Both the position numbers and the translations under genes were made by a program. DNA of 64,000 bases from Flagellimonas marinaquae (GTDB lineage: Bacteria; Bacteroidota; Bacteroidia; Flavobacteriales; Flavobacteriaceae). Under the pieces are notes generated by a model that made no database searches, was not told the DNA's origin, and worked only from the letters and a program-made list of their open reading frames with translations. Shown here one piece after another: positions 7,557 through 15,740 of the stretch (within the stretch, counting starts at the first letter, position 1; every line of letters begins with the position of its first letter). Location of the stretch: the NCBI RefSeq assembly GCF_023716465.1, contig NZ_CP092415.1, positions 1,837,501 to 1,901,500 of the forward strand, in the 5' to 3' direction.

Positions 7557-7959
7557 CTATTTTTTAACGTGGTATGCTAGGGCAATTGGTAATACAATGC
7601 CAAAGCAGGTTCAACATAAGAAATGAAGGTCGGGAAGTGATGGGATTAAACCTATGGGGAATTGACGGATGCCCCTTTTGAATTGACGGATGTGGCAATC
7701 CAGTAGATAGGCATCATTAAAACCAATACTATATTTATCGGTCAAAGTCCATTTCTTGGTGTTTTTACCGTAAGCTATGCGGTGTTGATCAATAGGGCAA
7801 AGAGTAGGAGTTTTACTTGTTTGCCATAAAAATTTCTAAATGATTTGCCGTAACCTGAACCATATGCAATTATTTAGTTAAGAGTAAAGGTTAATCTGCA
7901 AACAGCCAATTACTTAAGTGCGTTTTGTGGTCAAACTGTCGTTTACAGGGTAAATATGG
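7557..7959. other. Non-coding 403 bp between effector and LytS-like kinase
   Basis: Divergent intergenic region with no ORF. It contains the perfect direct-repeat pair at 7660-7692 and presumably the promoters of the effector (minus) and the two-component operon (plus). Nothing else recognised. Confidence 0.6.
7660..7692 (-). promoter_or_regulatory. Perfect direct-repeat pair upstream of effector (candidate LytTR site)
   Basis: AATTGACGGATG occurs at 7660-7671 and again at 7681-7692, separated by CCCCTTTTG: a 21-nt period, two helical turns. LytTR-domain regulators commonly bind two direct repeats with about this period. A LytTR regulator gene lies next door (9032-9724), and a related pair lies upstream of tssB (2683-2715). 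Confidence 0.6.
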
Positions 7960-9027
7960 TTGTTTGTAAAGCAACTTTTCTTATGCAATGCTTTTATCGA
8001 TAGTTTTGTTCTAGCTAAAAAGAGCATTTTGATTTCTAGAAAAGAACTTCTTTTTCAAATAATACTGCACGTTTTGGTGCTATTGTTTTTCTCCTTTAGC
8101 CGAAACACCGGGGGAATTGTCTGGTATCGGGCCGTATTCCTTTTGTTTTATAGTATTTCGACCGTGTCCATAACGTATTACCTAATGCCACGGTTTCTGT
8201 ATAAAAAAAAGTATTGGCAGTTCTTCTTTGGGGTGACCTTGGTAGTGGTATCCGTAATTTTAATCGAAGAATTGGTGTTGGAGCCTATAATGTTTCCCGA
8301 TACCGAACGTGGAAGAAACTTTCCTGGAATATATATATCATTGTTCAGTGTACTGCCCGTAATCTGTATTCTGTCCGGATTTAAATTCGGATGGGATGCC
8401 TTGCAGAAACAAGCGCAGATAGATGAATTGAAAAACGCTATAGAAGAAAGTGAACTTCAATTTCTCAGAAACCAGATAAACCCGCACTTTTTGTTCAACA
8501 ATTTGAACAATTTATACTCCTATGCCCTGCAAGAATCGCCCAAAACCCCTGAGATTATTTTGGAGATGAGCGGTGTTCTGCGTTATATGCTGTACGAGTC
8601 CAAAGAGCAGATGGTCCCGCTCAATAAAGAGCTGGAGCAACTGGGGAACTTTATCAAGTTGTACAAATTACAGATAGAGGACAGGGGCGAGGTACTTTTT
8701 GATGTTGATAAAATAGAGGGCGAATACAGGATCGCGCCATTAATTTTGATCGTGTTTATCGAAAACGCCTTTAAACATAGCCAGTCGGGTCAATCTTCGG
8801 ATATCAAGATCAATATTTCCGTTAAGGTAAATAATGCCACCTTGGAATTCGTATGCAGCAATAACTACGTCTCTGGCTTTAGTTTGGATAGTGTGGCCAA
8901 GGGTATCGGGTTAAAAAATGTAAGGAAAAGATTAGAGCTGCTTTATCCAAAAAAACATATTTTGCAGATAGAGGAAACAGAGAACGATTACAAGGTATAT
9001 CTAAAATTGGAACTGGAAAAAGTCTAA
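7960..9027 (+). CDS. LytS/YehU-type membrane sensor histidine kinase
   Basis: About 355 residues. Four hydrophobic segments in the first 140 residues are followed by a short linker helix and a His_kinase domain (PF06580 type) with the phospho-accepting His in 'RNQINPHFLFNNLNNL'. A HATPase region with 'FIENAFKHS' (N box) and 'GIGLKNVRKRLELLYP' (G box) follows. Such kinases phosphorylate LytTR regulators, and one follows 4 nt downstream. The start is uncertain: the frame opens at TTG 7960 just after an in-frame stop and no ATG lies near the N-terminus. Signal sensed unknown. Confidence 0.88.
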   Translation: MFVKQLFLCNAFIDSFVLAKKSILISRKELLFQIILHVLVLLFFSFSRNTGGIVWYRAVFLLFYSISTVSITYYLMPRFLYKKKYWQFFFGVTLVVVSVILIEELVLEPIMFPDTERGRNFPGIYISLFSVLPVICILSGFKFGWDALQKQAQIDELKNAIEESELQFLRNQINPHFLFNNLNNLYSYALQESPKTPEIILEMSGVLRYMLYESKEQMVPLNKELEQLGNFIKLYKLQIEDRGEVLFDVDKIEGEYRIAPLILIVFIENAFKHSQSGQSSDIKINISVKVNNATLEFVCSNNYVSGFSLDSVAKGIGLKNVRKRLELLYPKKHILQIEETENDYKVYLKLELEKV

Positions 9028-9031
9028 AAAG

Positions 9032-9724
9032 ATGAGGTGTATTATAGTTGAGGATCAACCACCGGCGCAGCGAATCTTAAAAAAATATATACAAGATGTT
9101 CCCAACTTGGAACTTGTTGATATGTTTTCGGACGGTCTGAGCGCCATGGAATTCCTGAACCGGGAGTCCGTGGATATTATGTTCTTGGACATACACTTGC
9201 CAAAAATCAATGGTTTGGACTTTTTAAAGAGTATTCCGGACCCTCCTCAAGTTATTTTGACCACTGCTTTCTCCGAATACGCCTTGGAAGGCTATGATCT
9301 AAATGTAGTGGACTATTTGTTGAAGCCATTTTCGTTTCAGCGCTTTTTACAGGCCGTGAACAAGGCAAATGCCAAGTTGGATGTGCAGAGATCCGGCAGC
9401 GTCAATGAACCACTGACCGAGATTTACGTAAAATCCAGTCACGAGCATATTAAAGTGCTGGTGGATGATATTTACACGATTACCTCGGATTCCGATTATA
9501 CCGAAATCCAATTGGAGGACAAAAAAATCTTGTCCAACGAACCACTTAGACATTGGGTAAGTGTTTTGGGAGGCGATCAATTCTATCAAATCCACAAATC
9601 ACATATCATAAACACCAAAAAAATCGATAGGATTTCAGGAAATCTGGTGATCCTGACCAATGGGGCCAAAGTACCCTTGGGCAGGGCATATAAGGATACT
9701 TTTTTAAAGAGCATATTAAAGTAA
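9032..9724 (+). CDS. LytTR-family response regulator
   Basis: 230 residues: a CheY-like receiver (1-120; 'VEDQPPA' acidic pocket, phospho-acceptor Asp in 'MFLDIHLP', 'LLKPFSF' Lys) and a C-terminal LytTR DNA-binding domain (about 135-230; 'FYQIHKSHIINTKKI'). It is translated 4 nt after the LytS-like kinase. LytTR domains bind direct repeats in DNA. The repeat pairs at 7660-7692 and 2683-2715 are candidate targets, which would place the effector and sheath genes under this system. That link is inference. Confidence 0.92.
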   Translation: MRCIIVEDQPPAQRILKKYIQDVPNLELVDMFSDGLSAMEFLNRESVDIMFLDIHLPKINGLDFLKSIPDPPQVILTTAFSEYALEGYDLNVVDYLLKPFSFQRFLQAVNKANAKLDVQRSGSVNEPLTEIYVKSSHEHIKVLVDDIYTITSDSDYTEIQLEDKKILSNEPLRHWVSVLGGDQFYQIHKSHIINTKKIDRISGNLVILTNGAKVPLGRAYKDTFLKSILK

Positions 9725-9753
9725 AAGCCCGGAATTTGTTTCCGGGCTTTTAC
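9721..9753. terminator. Bidirectional terminator between LytTR gene and symporter
   Basis: Perfect 14-bp stem (GTAAAAGCCCGGAA and its complement) with a 5-nt loop, located between convergent genes. A/T runs within the stem ends could act as U-tracts in either direction. Confidence 0.85.
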
Positions 9754-9776
9754 TTTAAATCTTTATAAATTCTACT

Positions 9777-11426
9777 CTATTTCGCAAAGTACACATAAAT
9801 GGCAATAACGATAAAGCAGATAAATGCACTGGCCGGTTTTACATACTTCCAGGGCTCAATGGAAACCTGTTTGGTGTACTCCAATTGGAAGGGTTCTTTT
9901 CTTGGATAAAACTTCCCGATGATCAACATAATTACAATATTGGAAACAAACAATATCGCCATTACGTGAAGATAGTGTGGATAGGCACCGGCTTCTACCA
10001 GATTTAGTTCCACAGGGTCTGTAATGCCATTTGCCTTCGCTTCGGCAAGTGCGTTGGCCACCATTCTGGGCCCCACAATAAACTGACTGATGATGTAAAG
10101 AATGGATCCTGAAAGGATGCCTATTTTGGCTGCAATGGCAGGTACCCTTTTGGTGAGATATCCCACAACGATGATAGTGAAAATAGGGATGCTGTAAATA
10201 CCGTTGATCTCTTGTAAATAGTTGAACAAGCTACCAGCGTTGGCAATCATTGGGGCAATGAACATGGCTGCAAGTGCCAAGCATACGCCGAACACCTTAC
10301 CGTATTTTACCACGGTTATTTCCGAGGCATTTTTGTTGATGTGCTGTTTATAAATGTCTATCCCGAACAAGGTCACCGAACTATTGAGCACACTATTGAA
10401 CGAACTTAAAATAGCACCAAAAAGTACAGCGGCAAAGAAGCCCATTAATGGTTTAGGAAGCACGGCGCGTACCAGTTCGGGATATGCCAAGTCGCTACTG
10501 GCAAGTCCTCCCTCGAAATAATAGTAGGCGATCATCCCGGGCAACACCAAGATTATTGGCCCTAAAATCTTTAAAAATGCGGCCAATAATAGGCCTTTTT
10601 GGCCTTCCGCAAGGTTTTTTGCGCCCAATCCCCTTTGGATGATTTGTTGATTGGTGCCCCAATAGAAAAGCTGAACCAGCATCATTCCTGTAAAAATGGT
10701 GGAAAAGGGCACCTCTTGTCCAGGATTCCCAGTGGAATCAAAGCGCTCTGGGTTGGCATCCATTAATGTTTGCAAGCCGCCAAGAACACTTCCGTCCCCA
10801 ATGGCCATCAATCCAAAAACGGGTATCAAAATACCACCTACAATAAGTCCAACCGCATTGATACTGTCCGAAACGGCAACAGCCTTTAATCCTCCAAAAA
10901 CCGCATAAATGGAACCAATGATACCGATACCCCAAATACAAACGACCAAAGCGGTGGAATCCGATACCCCTAGTAAGGTCGGAACATCGAACATACCACT
11001 TATGGCAACCGAACCAGAATATAAAATTACCGGCAACAGCACAACAACATAGCCCGTTAAGAAAAGTCCCGATGTAATCGTTTTTGTGGTAACATCGAAC
11101 CGTTTGGCCAAAAACTGAGGGACCGTTGTAAGTCCTCCCTTTAAATAGCGCGGGAGCAAAAACAATGCGGTGACCACTATGGCAAGCGCTGCCAGGGTTT
11201 CCCAGGCCATGACCGATAATCCGTCCTTATATGCACTGCCGTTTAGGCCAACAATTTGTTCTGTGGAGAGGTTGGTGAGCAATAGTGACCCAGCTATTAC
11301 GCCGGCGGTTAGGCTTCTTCCGCCCAAAAAATAACCGTCCGATGAGGTTTCGTCCGTTTTTCTAACGGACCACCAGGATATTATACCTACCATTAGAGTA
11401 AATCCCAAAAAGGAAATAAGTGCCAT
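9777..11426 (-). CDS. Sodium:solute symporter (SSS/SLC5 family)
   Basis: 549 residues, strongly hydrophobic with about 14 predicted membrane helices. SSS marks include an N-terminal 'SSDGYFLGGRSL', 'GSLLLTNLSTEQIVGLNGSAY', 'YAVFGGLKAVAVSDSIN' and 'YWGTNQQIIQRGLGAKN', resembling vSGLT-type Na+/solute importers. Substrate cannot be told from sequence. It is divergent from the phosphonate-linked genes that start at 11765 and might supply a related substrate, but SSS carriers of this subgroup usually move sugars or similar polar solutes. Confidence 0.88.
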   Translation of the reverse strand: MALISFLGFTLMVGIISWWSVRKTDETSSDGYFLGGRSLTAGVIAGSLLLTNLSTEQIVGLNGSAYKDGLSVMAWETLAALAIVVTALFLLPRYLKGGLTTVPQFLAKRFDVTTKTITSGLFLTGYVVVLLPVILYSGSVAISGMFDVPTLLGVSDSTALVVCIWGIGIIGSIYAVFGGLKAVAVSDSINAVGLIVGGILIPVFGLMAIGDGSVLGGLQTLMDANPERFDSTGNPGQEVPFSTIFTGMMLVQLFYWGTNQQIIQRGLGAKNLAEGQKGLLLAAFLKILGPIILVLPGMIAYYYFEGGLASSDLAYPELVRAVLPKPLMGFFAAVLFGAILSSFNSVLNSSVTLFGIDIYKQHINKNASEITVVKYGKVFGVCLALAAMFIAPMIANAGSLFNYLQEINGIYSIPIFTIIVVGYLTKRVPAIAAKIGILSGSILYIISQFIVGPRMVANALAEAKANGITDPVELNLVEAGAYPHYLHVMAILFVSNIVIMLIIGKFYPRKEPFQLEYTKQVSIEPWKYVKPASAFICFIVIAIYVYFAK

Positions 11427-11764
11427 ACTTTAAAGTTTGATGTTCCGGCGCGTGCCAAAACGGTTTGCTTAGTTGGGTGCAATTAATCTGGACTTTACAA
11501 AAAACTGCAAGGTGAATCGGTATGGTCCAATATTAAAAGCGAATATAAAATTCTAACAAATGCTAATATAACTGGATTTTTCGGAAAAGTATATAGAATC
11601 TATAAACGCAACATTTTCATTCTAATTTGAAGGAGTTTCAAAAGTTTATGGATGGCTGGCCTTCAAAAAGATAATCCACAGCTAACAATTATTTAAACTG
11701 TTTTTTGGCTTTTTTATGATAATAAATTGAGTAATTAGCAACTTAATTTTATTATTAGTAAACT
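11427..11764. other. Non-coding 338 bp, divergent promoter region
   Basis: AT-rich region between the symporter (minus) and the DUF5690 gene (plus). No ORF, hairpin or recognised operator found by eye. Confidence 0.5.
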
Positions 11765-13060
11765 TTGATTGATAATAGTTCTGTTGTTAAGCGACCGAGT
11801 TTGGTATTTGTGCTGCACGCATCGCTTGCTGCTTTTGGCACTTACTTTTGTATGTACGCTTTTAGGAAACCATTTTCTGTAGCAACTTTTGATGGAGTGG
11901 CTTTCTGGGGAGTGGATTACAAGATATTATTGGTGATTGCGCAGGTGTTGGGGTACGCACTATCCAAATTTGTCGGTATAAAAGTGATATCGGAACTAAA
12001 ACCCGACCAAAGGTTACTTTACTTAATGTCGCTTATAGGTATTGCAGAAATATCCCTGTTGCTTTTTGCCTGGGTCCCTGCACCGTACAATATATTGTTT
12101 ATGTTCTTGAACGGTTTGCCCTTGGGAATGATCTGGGGCATTGTGTTTTCCTATATAGAAGGAAGAAAGTTTACCGATATTCTGGGAGTGGTCCTATCTG
12201 CAAGTTTTATTGTCTCCAGTGGCGTTGTAAAATCAGTAGGCCTCTTTGTTATGAATTCATGGGGTGTGAGCGAATTTTGGATGCCCTCCGTGACCGGGGC
12301 ATTGTTTTTTGTTCCCCTTTTGATTTGCTCCCTTCTTTTACAACGGGTTCCACCACCAACAGCCCAAGATATTTCCAGCAGGACCGAACGTATCCCAATG
12401 ACTGCGGCAGACCGGAGGGACTTGGTCAAAAAGTATTTTTTTCCATTGGTGCTCGTTGTGCTCTTCTATACATTTTTAACCGCATTTAGGGATTTTAGGG
12501 ACAATTTTGCTCGAGAACTTTGGGATAGCATCGGGTATCAGGGCGATATTTCCGTTTTTTCGACATCGGAAATCATAATTGCAATTATAGTCTTATTGAT
12601 CATAGGTTCCATTTTTTATATAAAGAACAATTTTAAGGCGCTACTTACCTATCATGCCCTACTAATAATGGGCACCTTGGTGTTGGCCGTAGGTACACTT
12701 TTGTTTCAAACAGGAGTACTGGACCCATTTATTTGGATGGTTTGCACCGGCTTTGGGCTATATATCTGCTACGTACCCTTCAATTGTCTTTTTTTCGACC
12801 GCTTCATAGCCACCTATCATGTAAAAGGGAATTCGGGTTTTCTTATATACATCGCCGATTCTTTTGGCTACGTGGGCAGTGTACTTGTTTTGCTCTATAA
12901 AAACTTTGGACAGGCCAATTTATCTTGGCTCAACTTTTTTATATATGGAACCTATGCCGTAGCATTTATAGGTATTGGCTGTACACTGGTGCTGTATTTT
13001 CATTTTACTGCGCTGAGCAAGGCGGAACAACTCAATAAACAATTCGATTATGGACAATAA
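11765..13060 (+). CDS. DUF5690-family MFS-like membrane protein
   Basis: About 431 residues, roughly 12 hydrophobic segments, with the family opening 'AAFGTYFCMYAFRKPF' and 'GNSGFLIYIADSFGYVGS' near the end. DUF5690 proteins resemble major-facilitator carriers and are found in Bacteroidota, here at the head of a phosphonate-linked operon, so an organophosphonate or product carrier is a reasonable guess. The start is uncertain: the frame opens with TTG at 11765 and the first internal ATG comes too late. It overlaps the next gene by 11 nt, indicating translational coupling. Confidence 0.8.
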   Translation: MIDNSSVVKRPSLVFVLHASLAAFGTYFCMYAFRKPFSVATFDGVAFWGVDYKILLVIAQVLGYALSKFVGIKVISELKPDQRLLYLMSLIGIAEISLLLFAWVPAPYNILFMFLNGLPLGMIWGIVFSYIEGRKFTDILGVVLSASFIVSSGVVKSVGLFVMNSWGVSEFWMPSVTGALFFVPLLICSLLLQRVPPPTAQDISSRTERIPMTAADRRDLVKKYFFPLVLVVLFYTFLTAFRDFRDNFARELWDSIGYQGDISVFSTSEIIIAIIVLLIIGSIFYIKNNFKALLTYHALLIMGTLVLAVGTLLFQTGVLDPFIWMVCTGFGLYICYVPFNCLFFDRFIATYHVKGNSGFLIYIADSFGYVGSVLVLLYKNFGQANLSWLNFFIYGTYAVAFIGIGCTLVLYFHFTALSKAEQLNKQFDYGQ

Positions 13061-14222
13061 GTATGATGCTGTCATTGTAGGTGGCGGTGTTTTGGGAACT
13101 TTTCATGCCTATAATGCAATGGAAATGGGCCTAAAAGTATGCTTGGTGGAAAAAGATGCCTACCCCAAAGGGGCTACCACCCAGAACTTTGGACAGGTTG
13201 TGCCTTCTGGCATGAATACCAAATGGCAAAAATTTGGCCGCGAAAGTCTTCGAATATATAAGGATATCCAATCGCAGTTCGATATCAGTATCCGTCAGAA
13301 CGGTACAGTTTATTTAGCATCCAACGAAGAAGAAGAGCGTTTGCTGGTGGAGCTTAGGGCAATAAACAGTGGCAACGATTACGAATCCAAAATGCTAACC
13401 AAGGAACAGTGCTTGGAAAAATATCCAGGATTAAGGAAAGACTATGTTCTGTCCGGATTGTATTTTCCGCAAGAAGTAATCGTAGAGCCCAGGGTAATGA
13501 TCCATAAACTTCAAAAATATTTGATGGAGCAAAAAGGGTTGGATATCAAGTTCGATTTTCCGGTGGTTTCCTGCGAATCCGATGGTAGTTGGGTTAGGGT
13601 CAAAAACACCAAAAATGAAGAAGTGCAAGCCAAAAAAGTGATAATCTGCAATGGGGCCGATTTTAAAAATCTTTATCCCGAAACGTTTGCATCCAGTGAT
13701 CTAGAGGTTTCCAAATTGCAGATGATGCAGACCAAACCCCAAGGGAATTACAATCTAAAAGGATCTATATTAACAGGTTGGTCCATTCGAAGGTACGAGG
13801 CGTTTCACGAATGTCCTTCCTTCAAAACGATAAAGGCCAACGAGCCAAAGGACAGCCTTCAAAAGAAATGGGGGGTCCACATTTTGTTTAAACAAGCAAC
13901 GGATGGTTCGGTAATTCTCGGGGATTCCCACCAATACGCCGATGCCGGTAATATGGAAGATCTGGGATACGATCTTGATATGGATATTGATGATTTTATG
14001 GTTCAGGAGGCCAAGAAAATTATTGACCTGCCCACCTATCAAATCCAAAAAAGATGGTACGGCATGTACTCACAATGTAAAAACAGTGATATTTATCAAA
14101 AAACAATAGACAACAATATTCATATTGTTACGGGAATCGGAGGTAAGGGAATGACAGGGAGTGCCGGATTTTCCAAAAAAAACATTGCAACAATTTTTAA
14201 TGCACAGAAAATCAATTTATGA
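13050..14222 (+). CDS. FAD-dependent oxidoreductase, TIGR03364-like (phosphonate-cluster type)
   Basis: 390 residues. An N-terminal Rossmann FAD site 'DAVIVGGGVLGTFHAY', 'VVPSGMNTKWQKFGRES' and the C-terminal 'HIVTGIGGKGMTGSAGFS' fit the DAO-like family TIGR03364, described as recurring in 2-aminoethylphosphonate catabolic clusters. Related enzymes are proposed to oxidise N-substituted or hydroxylated aminoethylphosphonates. The gene overlaps DUF5690 by 11 nt upstream and the HAD hydrolase by 4 nt downstream (ATGA), a tight operon. Exact substrate not determinable. Confidence 0.8.
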   Translation: MDNKYDAVIVGGGVLGTFHAYNAMEMGLKVCLVEKDAYPKGATTQNFGQVVPSGMNTKWQKFGRESLRIYKDIQSQFDISIRQNGTVYLASNEEEERLLVELRAINSGNDYESKMLTKEQCLEKYPGLRKDYVLSGLYFPQEVIVEPRVMIHKLQKYLMEQKGLDIKFDFPVVSCESDGSWVRVKNTKNEEVQAKKVIICNGADFKNLYPETFASSDLEVSKLQMMQTKPQGNYNLKGSILTGWSIRRYEAFHECPSFKTIKANEPKDSLQKKWGVHILFKQATDGSVILGDSHQYADAGNMEDLGYDLDMDIDDFMVQEAKKIIDLPTYQIQKRWYGMYSQCKNSDIYQKTIDNNIHIVTGIGGKGMTGSAGFSKKNIATIFNAQKINL

Positions 14223-14893
14223 AAAAAATAGAACTGGCCGTTTTTGATATGGCGGGAACAACAGTGAACGAAGATAATGTGGTGTACAAAACCGTAAGGG
14301 CCGCTCTGGCGAAGCATGGCGTGGATGTTACTTTGGAAACTGTACTCGAATGCGGCGCCGGAAAGGAAAAGTTTAAGGCCATTTCCGATATTTTAGAGGA
14401 AAGCCAGAACAAAAGTGTGGATGCCAAAGCAGTGTTTCAGGATTTTAAGGGAATGTTGGAAGATGCTTATACCAATTTAAACGTTTGCACTTATGATGGC
14501 GTTGAAGAACTATTTAAAACCTTAAAGAAACAGGAAGTAAAAATAGTGTTGAATACTGGTTATGATCGTAAAACAGCGGAAACCCTTTTAAATAAATTGG
14601 GATGGATTCCCGGTGAACAGGTGGATGCTTTGATCACGGCGGACGATGTGGTCAATGGAAGACCGTCGTCCGAAATGATAGATAAGGCCATGGAATTATT
14701 TGGTGTTACCGATCCGCAAAAGGTATTAAAGGCCGGCGACTCCGCTATCGATATTGAAGAGGGTAAAAATGCCAATTGCGGCTGGACGGTAGGTGTCCTT
14801 ACCGGGGCACAGAACCGTGAGCAATTGGAAACAGCACGGCCAACCCTTATCTTGGAATCCTTGTCCAGCTTGGCGGAGGAATTGTTTTCTTGA
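14219..14893 (+). CDS. Phosphonatase-like HAD hydrolase (TIGR03351-like)
   Basis: 224 residues. HAD motif I is 'LAVFDMAGTTVNE' with nucleophile Asp10; the 'DMAGTT' signature separates phosphonatase-like enzymes from other HADs. Motif II is 'VLNTGYDRKT' and motif IV 'KAGDSAIDIEEGKNA'. Cap-domain lysines occur in 'GAGKEKFKAI'. PhnX itself cleaves the C-P bond of phosphonoacetaldehyde through a Schiff-base lysine. Whether this relative does so, or acts on another phosphonate or phosphate, cannot be settled here. Its operon partners and the PbfA-like enzyme at 22160 make phosphonoacetaldehyde a plausible substrate. Confidence 0.82.
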   Translation: MKKIELAVFDMAGTTVNEDNVVYKTVRAALAKHGVDVTLETVLECGAGKEKFKAISDILEESQNKSVDAKAVFQDFKGMLEDAYTNLNVCTYDGVEELFKTLKKQEVKIVLNTGYDRKTAETLLNKLGWIPGEQVDALITADDVVNGRPSSEMIDKAMELFGVTDPQKVLKAGDSAIDIEEGKNANCGWTVGVLTGAQNREQLETARPTLILESLSSLAEELFS

Positions 14894-15460
14894 TCAGATA
14901 AAAAAATATACAACCAACATTTTAGAAGGAACATTCCCTTTGTTTACAGGTACATGGGGGACTCTGCCATCAAAAAAAATAGAGTCCCCTTCTTTTAACA
15001 GCACTTCTTGGTCGCCTATTTCGTAATAGCACTCACCGGTTAAAATATATTTGAACTCAAAAGCATCGGTCACCACTTTTTCCCTTTTAGAGTTGGGCTG
15101 TACCTCCAAGAGCACACTTTCAAAGCCGACAGAGTTCAATTGCTTGCTAAAGATGTAATTGTAAGAAAAGCCGATAGCTTCGTCTTCCTTATCGATCACG
15201 GACTGTTCATCTTTGCGGGTCACTAAAAAATTCTGTCCATTTACATTGGGGATACCATCAAAAAAAACGGTCATTTCGGTGCCCAATGCTTCCACAATTT
15301 TCAAAAATACGGGCAACGATGGAATGGTACGGCCATTTTCTATCCTGGAAATTAAGCCGGCAGTTACCCCGGCACTTCCAGCAACATCGTTTATGGTTTT
15401 TTTATTGTCTTTGCGAATTTGTTTGATCCTCTTTCCAATGCCCACCAAATAATCTTCCAT
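14894..15460 (-). CDS. XRE-type regulator with C-terminal cupin domain
   Basis: 188 residues from the ATG at 15460 (the frame could open at a TTG at 15475). Residues about 8-65 form an HTH_3 domain ('IGKRIKQIRKDNKKTINDVA', 'LISRIENGRTIPS'). Residues about 110-185 form a cupin ('FKYILTGECYYEIGDQEVLLKEGDSIFFDGRVPHVP'). XRE-cupin proteins sense a small ligand and usually regulate adjacent catabolic genes. It lies between the two phosphonate-linked operons, convergent with the HAD gene (no gap) and divergent from susC, and is the likely local regulator. Confidence 0.88.
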   Translation of the reverse strand: MEDYLVGIGKRIKQIRKDNKKTINDVAGSAGVTAGLISRIENGRTIPSLPVFLKIVEALGTEMTVFFDGIPNVNGQNFLVTRKDEQSVIDKEDEAIGFSYNYIFSKQLNSVGFESVLLEVQPNSKREKVVTDAFEFKYILTGECYYEIGDQEVLLKEGDSIFFDGRVPHVPVNKGNVPSKMLVVYFFI

Positions 15461-15740
15461 AATATGCGAACTCAAAAATTTTAGTATTTATAATATTCTA
15501 AGAAAGATCAAGAATAAGAAAAATATCTGTAACGGTAGGATATTGTTGGAGTTCTTAAAAAAGAACATGTCTCTAACCTTTGTTAAAAGTTAAATATTTG
15601 TAAATAATATTAATATAACATTGGGCTGTTTCTTTTAACCTTTCCGTATCATTTTTTTAATCTGGATGGATGCGTGTCTTAATTCTGGTGTTGGATATTT
15701 GTTGATAAATAATTAACCAAATTTTACAAATATTCAACAA

